A DNA stretch of 47,317 nt, taken from assembly GCA_013365325.1 (NCBI GenBank), contig JABVXV010000417.1:1-47317 (forward strand), given 5' to 3'. The translations under genes were made by a program, and so were the position numbers. The first letter of the stretch is position 1. Each line of letters begins with the position of its first letter. Shown in pieces: positions 23,571-36,300 of this stretch. The notes beneath the pieces were generated by a model. It was not told the DNA's origin and searched no databases. It was given only the letters and a program-made list of their open reading frames with translations. This DNA is from Dipetalonema caudispina. Its lineage: Eukaryota; Nematoda; Chromadorea; Rhabditida; Onchocercidae.

Positions 23571-24930
23571 GCGAGAAATTCATTTTTCCAGTCTGGATGT
23601 AAAACATTTGTCATTCACCGTTATTTTTTTGGAAACCAAAATTTCTAATGAATAGTTTCACGGCTGAAGAATGTATAGTTATGGAATGATTACATTTTTC
23701 TTTTCTTAATTTCAAAGTTTTGTAAGAATTCGTCGACAATGTTTTGTAAACCATATTCCTTTGAGAATATTCCGCAAAGATTCATATCATTGAAAGCAGT
23801 AATATAATGGAAAATACCAAACTTACACCACAATTTGAATGCAGTGGAAGTTAATTTGAAGACTTTTCAATTGCAAGAAGTTTTTAGTTCAGGGGAATGT
23901 TATTGTTTCCCGGTATGAGGATTTTGCATATGTTCAGTAAGGTTTACGAAATATTATCGAATTTCATAAAATTTTAAAAAAAATGAGAAAAAACCCCCAT
24001 GTATTGCCGCTACTGCTCAAAGCCTTTCCCAGAAAGAATCCTAGTTAATTCTTTGCAAACCCAAATTACGTTCTCAGGGCTCTCTGTTCAGAAAACGGTC
24101 ATATCTCATGGCAATAGTATAAAATATTATATCGTGTGGATTTCTATTTTTATAGATAGTAATAGTGACTTGGTCGTAATTCATGATTTGTAAATATGAA
24201 ATTGAAATTTGCCAATATCGTCACGAAGTTTTGTCGACTAACTCTTGACTACTTGTATCCGTCATTCGTTAGTTAATTTTATAAATAAATTGAGCGGACT
24301 TTAAAAGTTGTAATGTTATATTTGTACAGTGTTATTATGATAACATGTATATTATTCACAAGTACTCCGAGCTTGTTTCGGTGTACAATTAGTTGGAAAA
24401 TGTATAAATTTCGTATGCTAATTCTTACAATTTATTCAACACGCTGTGCGAGTGGAAATAAAACTTTCCCTTATACAGCTCTCACATAAACTACATAAAT
24501 CAAGTTTTGCAGGAATTGAACTTTTCGAAGTTTGTTTTAAAAAAACCCGACGACTTTTATGTCACAAGATATAACAATGTAAGATAAATTCTCAATTTTA
24601 TTTACATTTAAAATGATTACGATTTACGCGCTTCAATTATTATTTTGAATAATTAGAACAATATAAAATGGTTATGGATAAATTTGAGGCTTATTGACCC
24701 GTTTACATAAACTAGATATGCGGTAGCTTCATAATTTCTTTATATTTTATAGTTGGTTCGATACCAGATAAACATAAAGAAGAGGGATTCATGATGAATT
24801 ATCATGTTCAGTTATTATCACTTCGGAATTACTGGAAATCAGCATGATACTTGTTAATGTAAGAACATTTTTTGGAGCGTCATGATTCCGAGTACTCAGT
24901 CAATCAACCTCATTTTTTGCAATGCGAGGG
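23571..24930. other. Kinase 3' UTR and spacer
   Basis: Follows the kinase stop at 23570. An AATAAA at 24284-24289 is the best polyadenylation signal seen, about 0.7 kb downstream. No exon was supported. Confidence 0.5.
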
Positions 24931-24937
24931 TGCAGTA

Positions 24938-25457
24938 ATGTTTGAGTGGTATTTAAACATAGCACATGCAGACCGAGATTCGATCAGCAGGTAGATTAGA
25001 CGAGATTATTCGACAACTCGTATACTGAGTTTCTTTTTGGAAGCCGATACTTTTGCCGTATCATCAGCATACAATTGTGCTGTATATCAGCAATGGGTAA
25101 GAACTCGCTAGGAATTTTAAGCATTATCAACGTCTATAGTTTATCAGATTTTCTGAGCGAGTGTTTAGCCCACTTAGGTATTTCACTGTTACTAATATTA
25201 CCACCGTTGCAGCTGCTACCACATACATTATCCACAGATCTAGAAGTTACCATGGAAGATTCATTCCGAAAAAAGAGTGTCGTCTTGAAACGGGGATGGT
25301 ACTGTGTTCGAACACTTCTGTTTTAATGCTACACCATCGTTTCGGGGGCCAGATGATATGTGTTGCTCGAGCTGTTAACAATCCTCCGGAAACCTGCAGT
25401 GTTTTTCTCCAGCTTATTTATACAGTCCATTGGTGGTCACTAAAGACCATTAAATGA
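24938..25457 (+). CDS. Candidate small three-exon gene, function unknown
   Basis: An ATG at 24938 lies 2 bases after a GGGTGCAG acceptor. Exons 24938-24990, 25068-25096 and 25213-25457 join in phase through AG|GTAGAT, G|GTAAGA and ATCAG and GTTGCAG sites, giving 108 residues and a TGA at 25455-25457. Exon 1 reads MFEWYLNIAHADRDSIS. Exon 3 has several cysteines (KKECRLETGMVLCSN, MICVARAVNNPPETC) and is richer in G and C than the flanks, which suggests coding. There is no clear signal peptide and no family I recognise. The tiny middle exon is the weakest part. The gene would converge on the minus-strand IMMP2-type gene, whose likely poly(A) signal is at 25509-25514. Confidence 0.33.
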
Positions 25458-25508
25458 GAAGCGAGAACCAAAACCTCCTTAGAGGAGGAAAGGAAAACAA
25501 AGTGAAAC

Positions 25509-25514
25509 TTTATT
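25509..25514 (-). terminator. Likely polyadenylation signal of the IMMP2-type gene
   Basis: AATAAA on the minus strand, about 105 bases past the stop at 25619. Confidence 0.5.
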
Positions 25515-25618
25515 AAGAAAAATGCAAATTATCTAGTCCATTCGAATTTTTGATTCGAACGACTGCGAACTATCTAAAATTAAAGCAATGAGCAACTTTG
25601 ATCAGAAATTGTTTAAGA

Positions 25619-27042
25619 TTAAGAAGTGGCTATAAGACTTGCCGGGCCGTATAATCTACTATCATAATAATTATCAGGATTGTCCGATTCCATCCAATAA
25701 CAACCGGTTGGTATTTCCAGAAAACTTGGTCCTCGCTTCGGCCTATAATTAGAGAAAATTATGCCGACAGTACCCAATTTTGTTCAAAATTAACCCATTA
25801 AAAGGAATTATTAAAGATGAATTTTGAGATAAATATTGAAACATATATTTATTTTTCCCTAGAACCATGATAGGTGGTTGCGTTACACTCGAAACAGCAA
25901 CCAGTACCTGATGGAACCGAATTTCAAGCAAAAGTGCTACTTTATGATATATCCTAAACAAGCGTGACCATCACGAAAATATTAAATCTGACCTATCGTA
26001 AAGCTGATAGAGAATTCAAAACAAGTATGATACCTGATTATGTCACCATCTGCAGCAGTGATACGTTTGATGTGACGTTTCTCCGGGTCAATTGGTGGTC
26101 TGCAAACTATCATTTACTACAAACTTGATTGCGATTTGATAAACTTAGAATTAGAACAAAAAAGGTAAAATGTAACGGAATAAATATGAATATAATTCCT
26201 GTCTTCTTAAGAAATTTAAATAAAGAAACGGAACATACATAAAGGTGTAAATTTGTCCGATTTCTGGTCTATGCAGACCAAAACGTGATAACCAGACGAT
26301 ATCTCGTTTCCACCATTTTTTTTCACTGCCATGTAATGTTGGCTAAACAAGACAATGGTAAAAATCATTGAATAATAATGCCCAAATAGTAATTTTATTC
26401 AGAATAACCCGTAGATCAATAAAGATGGTAAATTAAACTAATATGATACTCAATCAGCACAGAAAAGTGTGAGTATACCAGCAATAAACATTTAATATAA
26501 CGAATGGAATTTTGTCAGCAAAATTTACTAATCTTTGAATTTCACGAAATTTAAATATGAAAATATGAAAAAAGAAAGGATCGAAGTTCTAGAAGAACGG
26601 TGAAATTCCAACCCCTCACTCCCCTTCTTTCTCTAAAATAAGACAGAACTTTCTGCACACAACAAAACATGGTTAGCATATCACTTTCTATGAGAACTTC
26701 CTACACCAGACATCCCCTTTTCACCAGCTCAAGTATATTGATTCATTTAGTTACTTTTTCGACTAGTTATTGTGCTATTCGCATCAAACAGTGCCAAATT
26801 CAACAACATATTGAAATTTGAGGAAGGAAAATAACCTCCATTGATGATCCGGTAATACTTGCTGGATAACCAATGGCATCAATAAATACGACGGGTATGG
26901 ACAAAATTCCGATTGATTTCCCTAATCGAATTAAAAATTCCTTTATCACATGGGTGGTATGCGAAACTGGTTCAGTTTTATTCACTTCACTTCTATGTCG
27001 AGTCGCACGACGGATATAATTATACAACTGAGACAATTTCAT
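25619..27042 (-). CDS. Mitochondrial inner membrane protease subunit 2 (IMMP2 type)
   Basis: Four exons (26836-27042, 26239-26342, 26034-26099, 25619-25742) join in phase to 166 residues; human IMMP2L has 175. A hydrophobic stretch at about residues 44-62 (GILSIPVVFIDAIGYPA) precedes GSSMEPTLHG, the type I signal-peptidase box, with nucleophile Ser67. The general-base Lys115 lies in HIKRITAADGDII, which matches the IMMP2 IIKRVIALEGDIV box. A third match is IPTGCYWMESDNPDNYYDSR...GPASL. The enzyme acts in the inner membrane, facing the intermembrane space, and removes sorting signals from a few mitochondrial proteins. The ATG sits 18 bases after a GTAATTCCAG acceptor. The C-terminus stops at SLIATS, so the usual tail (HATHILWPPERW in human) is missing. 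A further exon could exist at about 25530-25575, but no good donor leads to it. Downstream of the calpain on the same strand. Confidence 0.92.
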
Positions 27043-27061
27043 CCACTTCCAATACAACCTG

Positions 27062-27925
27062 GAATTACTTTTTATTTTGCTTTTGCAGTTAGTGAACCAA
27101 CTGATTATTTACTGATTAATCAATTCTAGCCTAAAATAAACAGCTGATCGACTCAACCCCTTAAAATGCAAAATATACGAATTACCTGTTAGCTATAAGT
27201 AAGTAATTAATTACTTCAGCAAATGACCATTGCGATAACCGAACCTGCGATCTCTTCAACTAACTTTTTGGTAACTCATTTCCCCTTCGAAACTTTCAGT
27301 AACACCCAGAAGTCGAAGAGCCACCCCCTTAAATACATGATGGACGGGAAACATTAAAACAGCTGCAGATGATACCCATGCGCCGTACTAATTATGTTCG
27401 GCAGGGTAACATATTCTGTGAAAAGCTTGAATAACATTACTGAAGACCAAGTCTGCAATCAAAAGCAAGCTGTAACTGGGAATATTGGAACACAGGAGTC
27501 ATGAGTTCCTGAATGAAGTTACCGAATATTAGTGGACACTCGAGTACATACAAGTTTTGTAACGCAATTCCAACCTTTTCAACCAAAATTATTAAGAAAT
27601 AAAGAAATAGGGGAAGAAAAAGAATATTTTTCAGTTTTCCGGAACAAATACCAGTTATTCTTGGGTTGAAATTCTCAGCATGGATTGCAAAAGATTTTAT
27701 CCACAAATTTATCATTCTTATGTAAACAATTACAATTATCGTCATTAAAAAACGAACAACAAATTAATATAAATTCACTGTAAAAAAAGATTATAGATCA
27801 ATGCATCTGCCGAGAAGTCATAAAAGTAATGACCAATAATTGCATCTCAACACACATCGGAAACAATAATTTTCAATAAGTTAACGTCAGTAAGAAAAAT
27901 CTTAATTGCGCACTTCGATCGAAAT
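27062..27925. other. Spacer between calpain and IMMP2-type genes
   Basis: About 0.86 kb between the calpain stop and the IMMP2 acceptor, both on the minus strand. This could be an operon spacer or hold a separate promoter. The part nearest IMMP2 (to about 27279) is the source of the inverted copy at 40595-41080. A 102-codon minus-strand frame at 27437-27745 has no motif and is not called as a gene. Confidence 0.5.
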
Positions 27926-30900
27926 TCACAGCTGTCTAAAAAAAATCAAAAATTTTTAACTCCGAATTTTTAGGGTTTTTCAATACGATATTTAGGTGGC
28001 TGGACATGAACGATATGTCATTAGCGGTGTATTACGGGATGAATCCGATAAATGTATCTCTAATTGATCTTAATTTGTCATGGGAAATTTTTGGGAATAT
28101 TAGAATCACATTAAACTGAAGAGAGGTCAGACAATGACCATGAAAGGATTTGCTACAAAAAATTATATACTTACTGTGATTCAATAAAACCATTTGTATA
28201 AACTCTAAGCATAAATTCCGCTTCTTCATTTGGTTCAAATGTTGAAGGCACGATTACGTAATTTCCCGGTGGAATTCGAAAACGACCTGTTATCTGAAAG
28301 AATAAGGACGAAATTATGCACTCTAAGGGCAATTAAAAGTTTGATTCAAAAAGCATAGATTGAGTATACAAAAATGATGAAACTAAAACGGTTTCTGGAT
28401 AGACATCATTATTTAAATAATTCAATCAAAATAATTCAAAAACAAGTGATTACTTCTCTTAAGTTAATGAACGCGGCACTCCTAGCACATGATTTATGTT
28501 GCTGGAAATATTCTCGTGTTAAACGTCCACTAAAGCTTCCAACCTAAAAAGAAAAGACAGGATCGATCAGTTCTGATTAATATAATCAATATTATTTTTT
28601 GCAAATAATCAAGAACAAGAAGCAGATAAAAAAAGATTTGATTTCGAATACTGCACCATTACATCACCATTTTTTGCAAATTTGTGGTTGTTTACTATTA
28701 GCGAGAGAGATTAAATCTTTCGAAACTTAAAACCATACATTCAGTTCTTGAAATTTAGATTAAAGCAATTAAGAAGTCACTATTACAGATTACTGAAAAG
28801 AAAGGAAAATTTCAAAAGAGACAAAAAGTTTGTGAAAATTTGAAGATTTTACATAAAATAAATAAGTTTTCTTAATTTAACTAATTTGTTGATAGCAAGT
28901 ATTTTAACTCTACATCAGTTTTCATGAAATCTGAAAATGCTAGCTGTCAGATTATCCTGCTCCATCTTTTTTCTACTGATAAAACTATTGATAGTTAAGA
29001 CTTCGACATTAATTCAAATGTATTACTTCAATGGAAAAGGAAAAAAATGATGTTACATCATAAACGGCAAATCCTATAGGTAAATTCTCGATACCCATAT
29101 GTTTCAGCTCACGTCGATATTTTTGTAACACAGCAATTATCACTGTACATAAGTTATCATCATCATATGGATCTGAATCTGTCACCTGGATACGATATTG
29201 GGGATTCATCGCAAATGTCCCTAAAGATGCGCCGTTTACTCTTAATCACAAGTACTAGAAATGCTTAGAAATGCAACATACATAAAGCATTAATCTGTGA
29301 CTTTTTAGTAAGCGTTATTTTGAATAGGTCAGAATATGCTTATGTTAAATACTTAAAAGGAACGGTTGCTAGCTATCGTAAGCTTCTTACCATACTGACA
29401 CTACTGCAATAGATTAATGAAGCCCAGGAAGTATTAACAAAAAATAAAAAAAAAAAATGAAAATCGGAAGGTAAAACATGCATACGGATGTAGTTTCGGC
29501 ATCCTCCAGCTGTTTCATTTGCAATCCAGGCACCGTTATGGGTATATGTCGCCCAAGCATTCTGTGACGACTGGACACCAGTCATTTGATAAACCTGTAA
29601 GTATGTAAACATTTATTACTAATGAAAATAAGGATCCAAAAAGAAAATGTCTTTAAATTATATTTACAACAAGAGTAAAAAGAGAAAAAACATACTTCAT
29701 TCATAACTTCTGGACCCAAGTTACATATTTCCATTTTTTCGAAATAACGTATGAAATCATTGAATGACATCCTGGAAATCGATTTTAATATTACTTTAAA
29801 TATCTAAGTGAAGTAACCCGGAACAATTTATAGAGAATACCAACTTTCCTATATTGAGGAAATATAGCTAATTGAAAAAGTGCAACATTAAAATGAATGA
29901 ACAGTATTGGTATTTCGATACAGTCAAACCAGACATTTTTGTTCTGTACTAAATTATGAATGTTGTTGAACTGATCTATTGCTTCTATTGAAACATTTGG
30001 TAAAATCAAGAATTCAGTATGGCTTGTTGAATTTGATTATTACTTAAACCGGTAAAACAACATCAAAACAAACCAAAATTCTCCATCGTGAGCAAAAACT
30101 AAACCCATCTCATCACGCTGTTGTTGAGAAATATACTTCCATTCTTTTGAATTATCCGACCATGCACCATTCCATTCTTGTTCATTACCCCATGGATTAC
30201 GTATACGTAGTAATGGAATACTGCCACGTGGTCCATTCACCTAAAAATATATAATAAAAAACGTGAAACAGCCATGTGGTTGATAAAAAGATTTAAGTGT
30301 TAATTTTGTAATGTAATATGCTAAAATTATTTACCATTTTCATTCCCGTTATACTATATGCATGACCTTTCACTAAACCATTATGCATCCGAGCTTCCCA
30401 CTCACTTGGATCCGCCTGAAATTGTACAAAATTTATGTGATTTTTTTCGACTTATAACAAAATCCTTTAAAATTGTTGAATCAAACTTTATGATTAATCC
30501 CATTAATATTCACTTAGCAGTAATAATTTCATTAAACTTTAAAATTCTGAAAACATAAAAAGAAAAGTAAAACGGATTTCAAATCAAGGAGTTAGTTTAG
30601 TTCTAAGGAAAAAAAAACTTCGAAATATTATCAAAACATGTTGACTAAAGAAAAGAGCTTACTTCTATACTACATCCAAATAATGAACCCATTTCAAAAC
30701 CTCTCATCATCATTTCCATTAAATGTTTAGGAGGCTGTGTGAGGTCGAAAAATTCTGTTAAACCGCCAGTGAAATCTTCTAAAGCCTCGCTTGTTGTACC
30801 ACCTTTTAGTGCTTCGTATGAACCATGAAGTCTTAAATTTGAAGCTTAAAAAAATGTTGAAGTTCGCAATGAACAAATGTCAATTCACAAAGATTACACT

Positions 30901-33327
30901 GTTTTTAACTGACACCTTTATTTATAAATACCCTACCCAAAACGTTGTTTGCATGAAACTTAAAACTTTCGAACTAAATTTCAGATAACATCATCGGGTT
31001 TCAAAAAGATCATTTGAATTGAATATTATTCGTCATTAAACAATAATCCTGAGCACATGTTAACAGATTGTTTAATTCGAGTATTTTTAAGAACTAAATA
31101 AAATAAACTTTCACTTTGCATAAGCTTTTTCCAGGAGAGCACTCCAAAATTCGTTGTTATCTCTGGAGTGCATGTACAATAATTCACCACTAGTAGATGT
31201 GGGCAAACGATCATCGATAACAACATCAACCCATGCACCATAATGCCAGAATTGAAAATGAAATATCCCTTCAATTTTCAAAACTTTTGATAAAGTTCAG
31301 CTGGAGAAGACAGAAAACGATGAGGAAATAAAAGTGTGAGTTGAAAATGTGGAAGCCGAGAATCGGACTAAAAACTTGGAATCAATTTTGATTGAAAGAA
31401 CAAACCGGCATAATTTTCGGTAAAGCTTTGATCCGGTGGTACAACTCGATAAAACAGCTCATCTTTTAATGTAAGATTCGCGGCAGCAGCTAAAAGCCAA
31501 CAGTCGCCTAATTCACCTTGTACTACGTCGAAACGTGATTGTCCTTCATAGAGTAACTGCGGACTGTCACATATTTCCTGAAAAATAATATAGTGACCTT
31601 CTTAGGAAATATAAAGAAATGTGTCGGAATAAAAGATGATAAAAAAAAGATTAATAACACAAACTCCCGGCCGTCTCCATTCGATTTGTTTGGGTGGACG
31701 TCGGCTAAAGAATAAACTTTTATCGTCAGCCGGAAATTGAGGATCCTCAAAAAGTTGCCGTTTCTGAAAATTTTCTGGTTAATTTTTACAAACATACAAA
31801 TTCCACTTGTATCATTCCTCCTTCATATTAATTTCTTTTTATTGTATATTGAGTTCCAAATTTTCCAACTGAAAAAATTCAGCTTACTATGCAAAAAAAA
31901 TAGTAACCTACAGCAAGGCAACGATCTCTTTCCATGTAGAAATCAAGTGCTTCATCCGCTCTTCTGTCAGGTACTGGCGGATATAGACGTCGTGTCGGTT
32001 CTGGTGGTATGTATGGATCAACCTGTAAACGCAAAAATCTTGTATGAATTAAAAAATAGCAGAGAAAATTTTCCATTCGGTCTTGAGCTGTAGCAGCTGA
32101 TTTCCTAGTATGAGCAGTTAAGTAGAACGATACAAAAAGAATAATCTGCTTTCCAAATTTACTGCATAAGAAATTGGGAGCTTTCAAGATTTTACAGTCT
32201 TTGTAGAATAAACTAACAAATACCTTCCGCTTGAATTTACCACTGATAATATTATCTAAAACAATTTTTCCCACAGCTCCAAGCTTGTTATCTTTGCCAC
32301 CTGGAAAAAATTTTAATTTTTATACCGGTAAATGATCAAAAGAATTTAAAGCCATAATTATTAAAATAAATTCTGGCTAATTTACCAAGATTGAAAATAA
32401 GATTGCCAGCAATGGCACCGATAATGCGTCCCGTCGTCGGGTCAACATTAAGGTAACGATGAGCTAAATGTCCAACAAGACCACTTACGACATCGGTCAT
32501 ACCGCCGCTTAAATTATTTGGATTTATATTTGGTCCTGAAATTTACAAAAATTGAGTGAAAATTCAATAACACAGTTAGAACTAAATTGTTTGAAACTGA
32601 ATACCCATGCCTCCGCTTTTAAAAAGTTAAAATTTAAAAAAATAAAGTTTAAAGAACTTCCAGAAAAACCTGAATTTCATAAGTAATGATGTGATACACA
32701 TTTAAAATTTCTGTGAAATTTTAAATTGTGGCACTAAGCTAGTCCAAGGAAAGTCAAATAAAATGACTTAATTACTGAAGAAAAACAAATGGCGTAATAA
32801 AAAAAATACCTCCATCTCTATAATGTCCTCCTTTTTTGCCAATTAGTCCACCAATACCACTGATGAGGCCGCTAAGCTTCTGACCTTTACTACCTGATCC
32901 AGCTAAGCCACCAATAATTCCAGCAATATCACCAACACTGACACCACCGCCACCTGAAATGATTTAGACTAAAATAAGCGACAGCCATTTTCTGCATAAA
33001 ACATTCTAGAGAAATAGGTAGAGAAAATTCACCATGAGAACCAGTGCTACCACCGCCTCCTCCACCTGAGATGAAGCCCCCAATAATATCACCAATTTGA
33101 TCACCTGAAATATAAAAAGAGTCCTGCAACATTTCCAAAATTTTTTACCATATGAGCAATTTATTGAAATTTTAAATTTGGTAGTCGAAAGACTCAAATT
33201 AAAAAAAAATCGCGTTTCCTGATTGGAAAAATTTCCAATTACCTTTAAACTTGTAACATTTCATATCATGTTCACCAGAACGATCACGTTCTGTATCCAT
33301 ACAGCATGCTAGCACACTTGAGAGCAT
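27926..33327 (-). CDS. clp-1: Calpain, short isoform (proximal first exon)
   Basis: A second first exon lies inside the 3.1-kb intron of the long form. It spans 33243-33327, starts with ATG, reads [20 protein letters not shown] and eight more residues, and ends AAAG|GTAATT in phase 1. This is the same phase as the end of exon 4 of the long form (36242), so either can splice to the exon at 33033-33104. The short product would have 682 residues, lacking the first glycine-rich block but keeping the second ([11 protein letters not shown] and the LIGKKGG region) and the whole protease. The ACC pair near the N-terminus could be a fatty-acylation site, so the two forms may sit in different places in the cell. 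Use of two promoters is inferred from phase alone. Confidence 0.6.
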
Positions 33328-36300
33328 TTTGATTGGATTTTATTAGATATTGTAGAGCAATTTTGATTATAAAAAGCAAAAAATGAATCTAAACTTGAAC
33401 CACAACATTTGTAGTATTGTAAAAACGTTGATGAAAGGTACGACATGACAAGCAAAACATTCAAACAATAAGAAATATTAATCTAAAATAATGCATTCTT
33501 GAAATGGGTGTTATGGTGGGAAAGCAAAGCTATTATTTAGTAATTTGTAGTCACGCTGTTATTTTTCCTGCTCAATAGCTATAATAGCAGAGGAAAAAGT
33601 ATTAAAAACAGGAAAGTAGAAAAAAACTTCGAAAATACATAATTACAAGGAACATAAAGCCTAATTCTTAGCATATTTTCGGAAGAGTAAAAAACTGGAA
33701 TAGTTTGGCTGAATAAACTTGAAATTTGCGAACCGTTCAGTATTTCCAGCGAAAAAAAGAGCTAAAACTTGCAAAATCTACAAGTTTTATTTCTGCAAAT
33801 ATCTAAAGTCGATTTTCCAATTTTATCGGAATTAAACTCAAAGTCTGAAGCAAAATTTGTTTAAAATCAATCAATCAAAATGAAAATTGTCAACGTGTCT
33901 GAATGATTAAAAAGTAGAAAAACTAGCAAATTTTCTTTCATCATTCTTCAAATAACAATATTCTCTGACAGCATTAAAAAATAAAGAAAAAAAATTCCAT
34001 TCAGTTATTTTTATTCCAAATCATACGACAGATATAATAGCGATTCTGTTTAATTTATCCATTGATTGGTAGTATATCGCAGATATTCTGATACTATGGC
34101 GTATTGGGATTCTTGATGAATAGGTAAATTATTGATGATTTACTGATAGATTGGGAAAGATTAGTGACAAATGAGAATTCGAATAATCATACTAAACAGT
34201 ATTTCTATATAATGGACGAATGAAAAACTGACTGTTTCTCTGTTAAATGAGATGCTTTTACTTAATTAATTTCTAAAATTCTTTTAAAATGTTTTCTAAT
34301 AAATCCTTTCATCTAAAGTGAAAAATGAATATGAGCAATTAAATGAAGCAACAAGCAAAAGAGTTGTTCGGAACAATTAGGGAAATATGGTATAATATTT
34401 TGGCATGTGGAATACAGTTTTACATCTCACCTTCCCTCTTTAAGGTACCAAATAGGCGGTATAAGACTAATCAATGAATTCAAATGGAACATTAGGTATT
34501 TCCGACATCAGTATTGAAATATTTGTGGAATTGAGGTGAACAATTTCTTTAGATTGAACCATACCATTCAGATTACCCGATATGTATCAGATATTTCCGA
34601 TATTAGAAACTATACAATTTCAGGTTTTGCCTAGATCCGATGATAACTTTTTCAGTAAGCATTTTTTCTTATTTGTCGCTGAGATATTTTCTATCTTGGA
34701 AATGCTACATCCTAATTTGTTTGTTTTAAATAAATTTATCGAAATTATTTGCTGATAAATCTATATGGAACTATTCTCATCAAATCCTTCTCCCTAATGC
34801 TGGAAAAATTCAAGTTTTTTTGATAAAATTCAAGAACAGTATGAAAAAAATGAAACTATAGCAATGCCATAACGTCATAAAGACATGGAGTGATGAAAGA
34901 GATGCGAAAATTTTAAAGAAATACATCACACATGAATTTACATCATGCGCATGTTATAAGAAACAGTAAATTTCTTTTTTTATAACATATTTTTTAAAAA
35001 TTGAGAGAGAAAAAGAATCGGAATAAAATTTTCAAACACCAAAAAAAAACCTTCAAAACAATTAGTGCAAGGAGTCAAACTGCTGATAATAAAACAACCG
35101 ATAAGTTTAACAAATAAATGCTTAGAGGATGGATATTGTTTTCTCACTAGATTGTTTCAGTTCAAACAACTGCTTTCTTTTTCATTAGAATGGCAAAAAT
35201 TGGTCTCAAATTTGAGCAAAATAAAGAAAAATGAAACGGTGAATAATACTGCCTGTATGTTTTGAAAAAAAAAGGAAAATATAAACAAAACTATTGGGAA
35301 GAAGAGGATAAAAAAAAGGATGAACGATTTGTTTGTTTTATAGCAATGATACCTAAATGAGCGGAGGATAATTTTAAAAAAAAGGAGAAAAAATAAACAA
35401 AGAAAGGAAGATGAAATATGCCTCCTGCCTTATATCGATCAATTTCATCTTTTGGAAAGCGAAAACATTGTTAGGCTATAACTGCCTAAAATTGGAAGAA
35501 AAATCTATAAATTCTGTGATAAAAGAAATGCTGCTATCGTTTAATCATACACACTTTAGGAAAAGTTTTTTCAGGAAAAAATGATGGTAAAAAGAATTAG
35601 CCAGAAATTAATGATAGTAGAAAGAATTGACCAGAAATTGAGAATGAATACTATCAAATTTAGAACTGAACATGAATAGATTAAAAAATCAAAAATTATT
35701 ACTGCTACTATCTCCAATACATGCGGTTTCAAGAACTGCAAAAAAAGCTATCGTTATAACATGCAAGGACTTTTACGAATATGATTTGAGCTTCATGAAG
35801 CTGAACATTCATATCCATATTTGGAAATGTTATGGAATTAATAACTAATTAAAACAAAAGAATTAACTAATGAATTTTAAAATACAGCGCCAGCGAAAAG
35901 CCTATTACCAAATAATTTCCATATCAGCATGAGTAACACTAATTCCTCCAACTTTTACGAGGAATAACAGACAAGAAAGAATTAAGCAAAGTAATGTATC
36001 CTTAAATTTCTCCTAGAGGTGAATAATAGGTGGAAAGCTGATGGTTTCTTCCGCTCAGTTGGAAAACACAAAGTTCAAAGATGTTATTGCTTAAATATGA
36101 TTGTTAATATAAATAATTCATGCTAGGTTGGAAATTTGTGAGATTTCCTTTTGCTTTTTTCTCTCCTTCTTTCCCTGAGATTCCGATATTCTTACCCAAC
36201 TTTTTATATCTATAAGCGAAGGACAGTAAAAATAAGCTTACGCATTTTTTCTGGTTTTTTCCGATTATAACCATCATCGTAACCACTGCCACCACTTCGA

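Noticed and set aside
27437..27745. 102-codon minus-strand frame between calpain and IMMP2
   Set aside because: Hydrophobic and without motif or splice context. Length is within chance for AT-rich DNA, though it is the longest frame in the spacer.
28032..28238. Minus-strand continuation of calpain exon 20 into its intron
   Set aside because: The GTAAGT donor at 28174 and the phase-correct exon at 27926-27935 fit better; the intervening bases read as non-conserved sequence.
29373..30009. Several minus-strand frames
   Set aside because: Intron read-through around true calpain exons.
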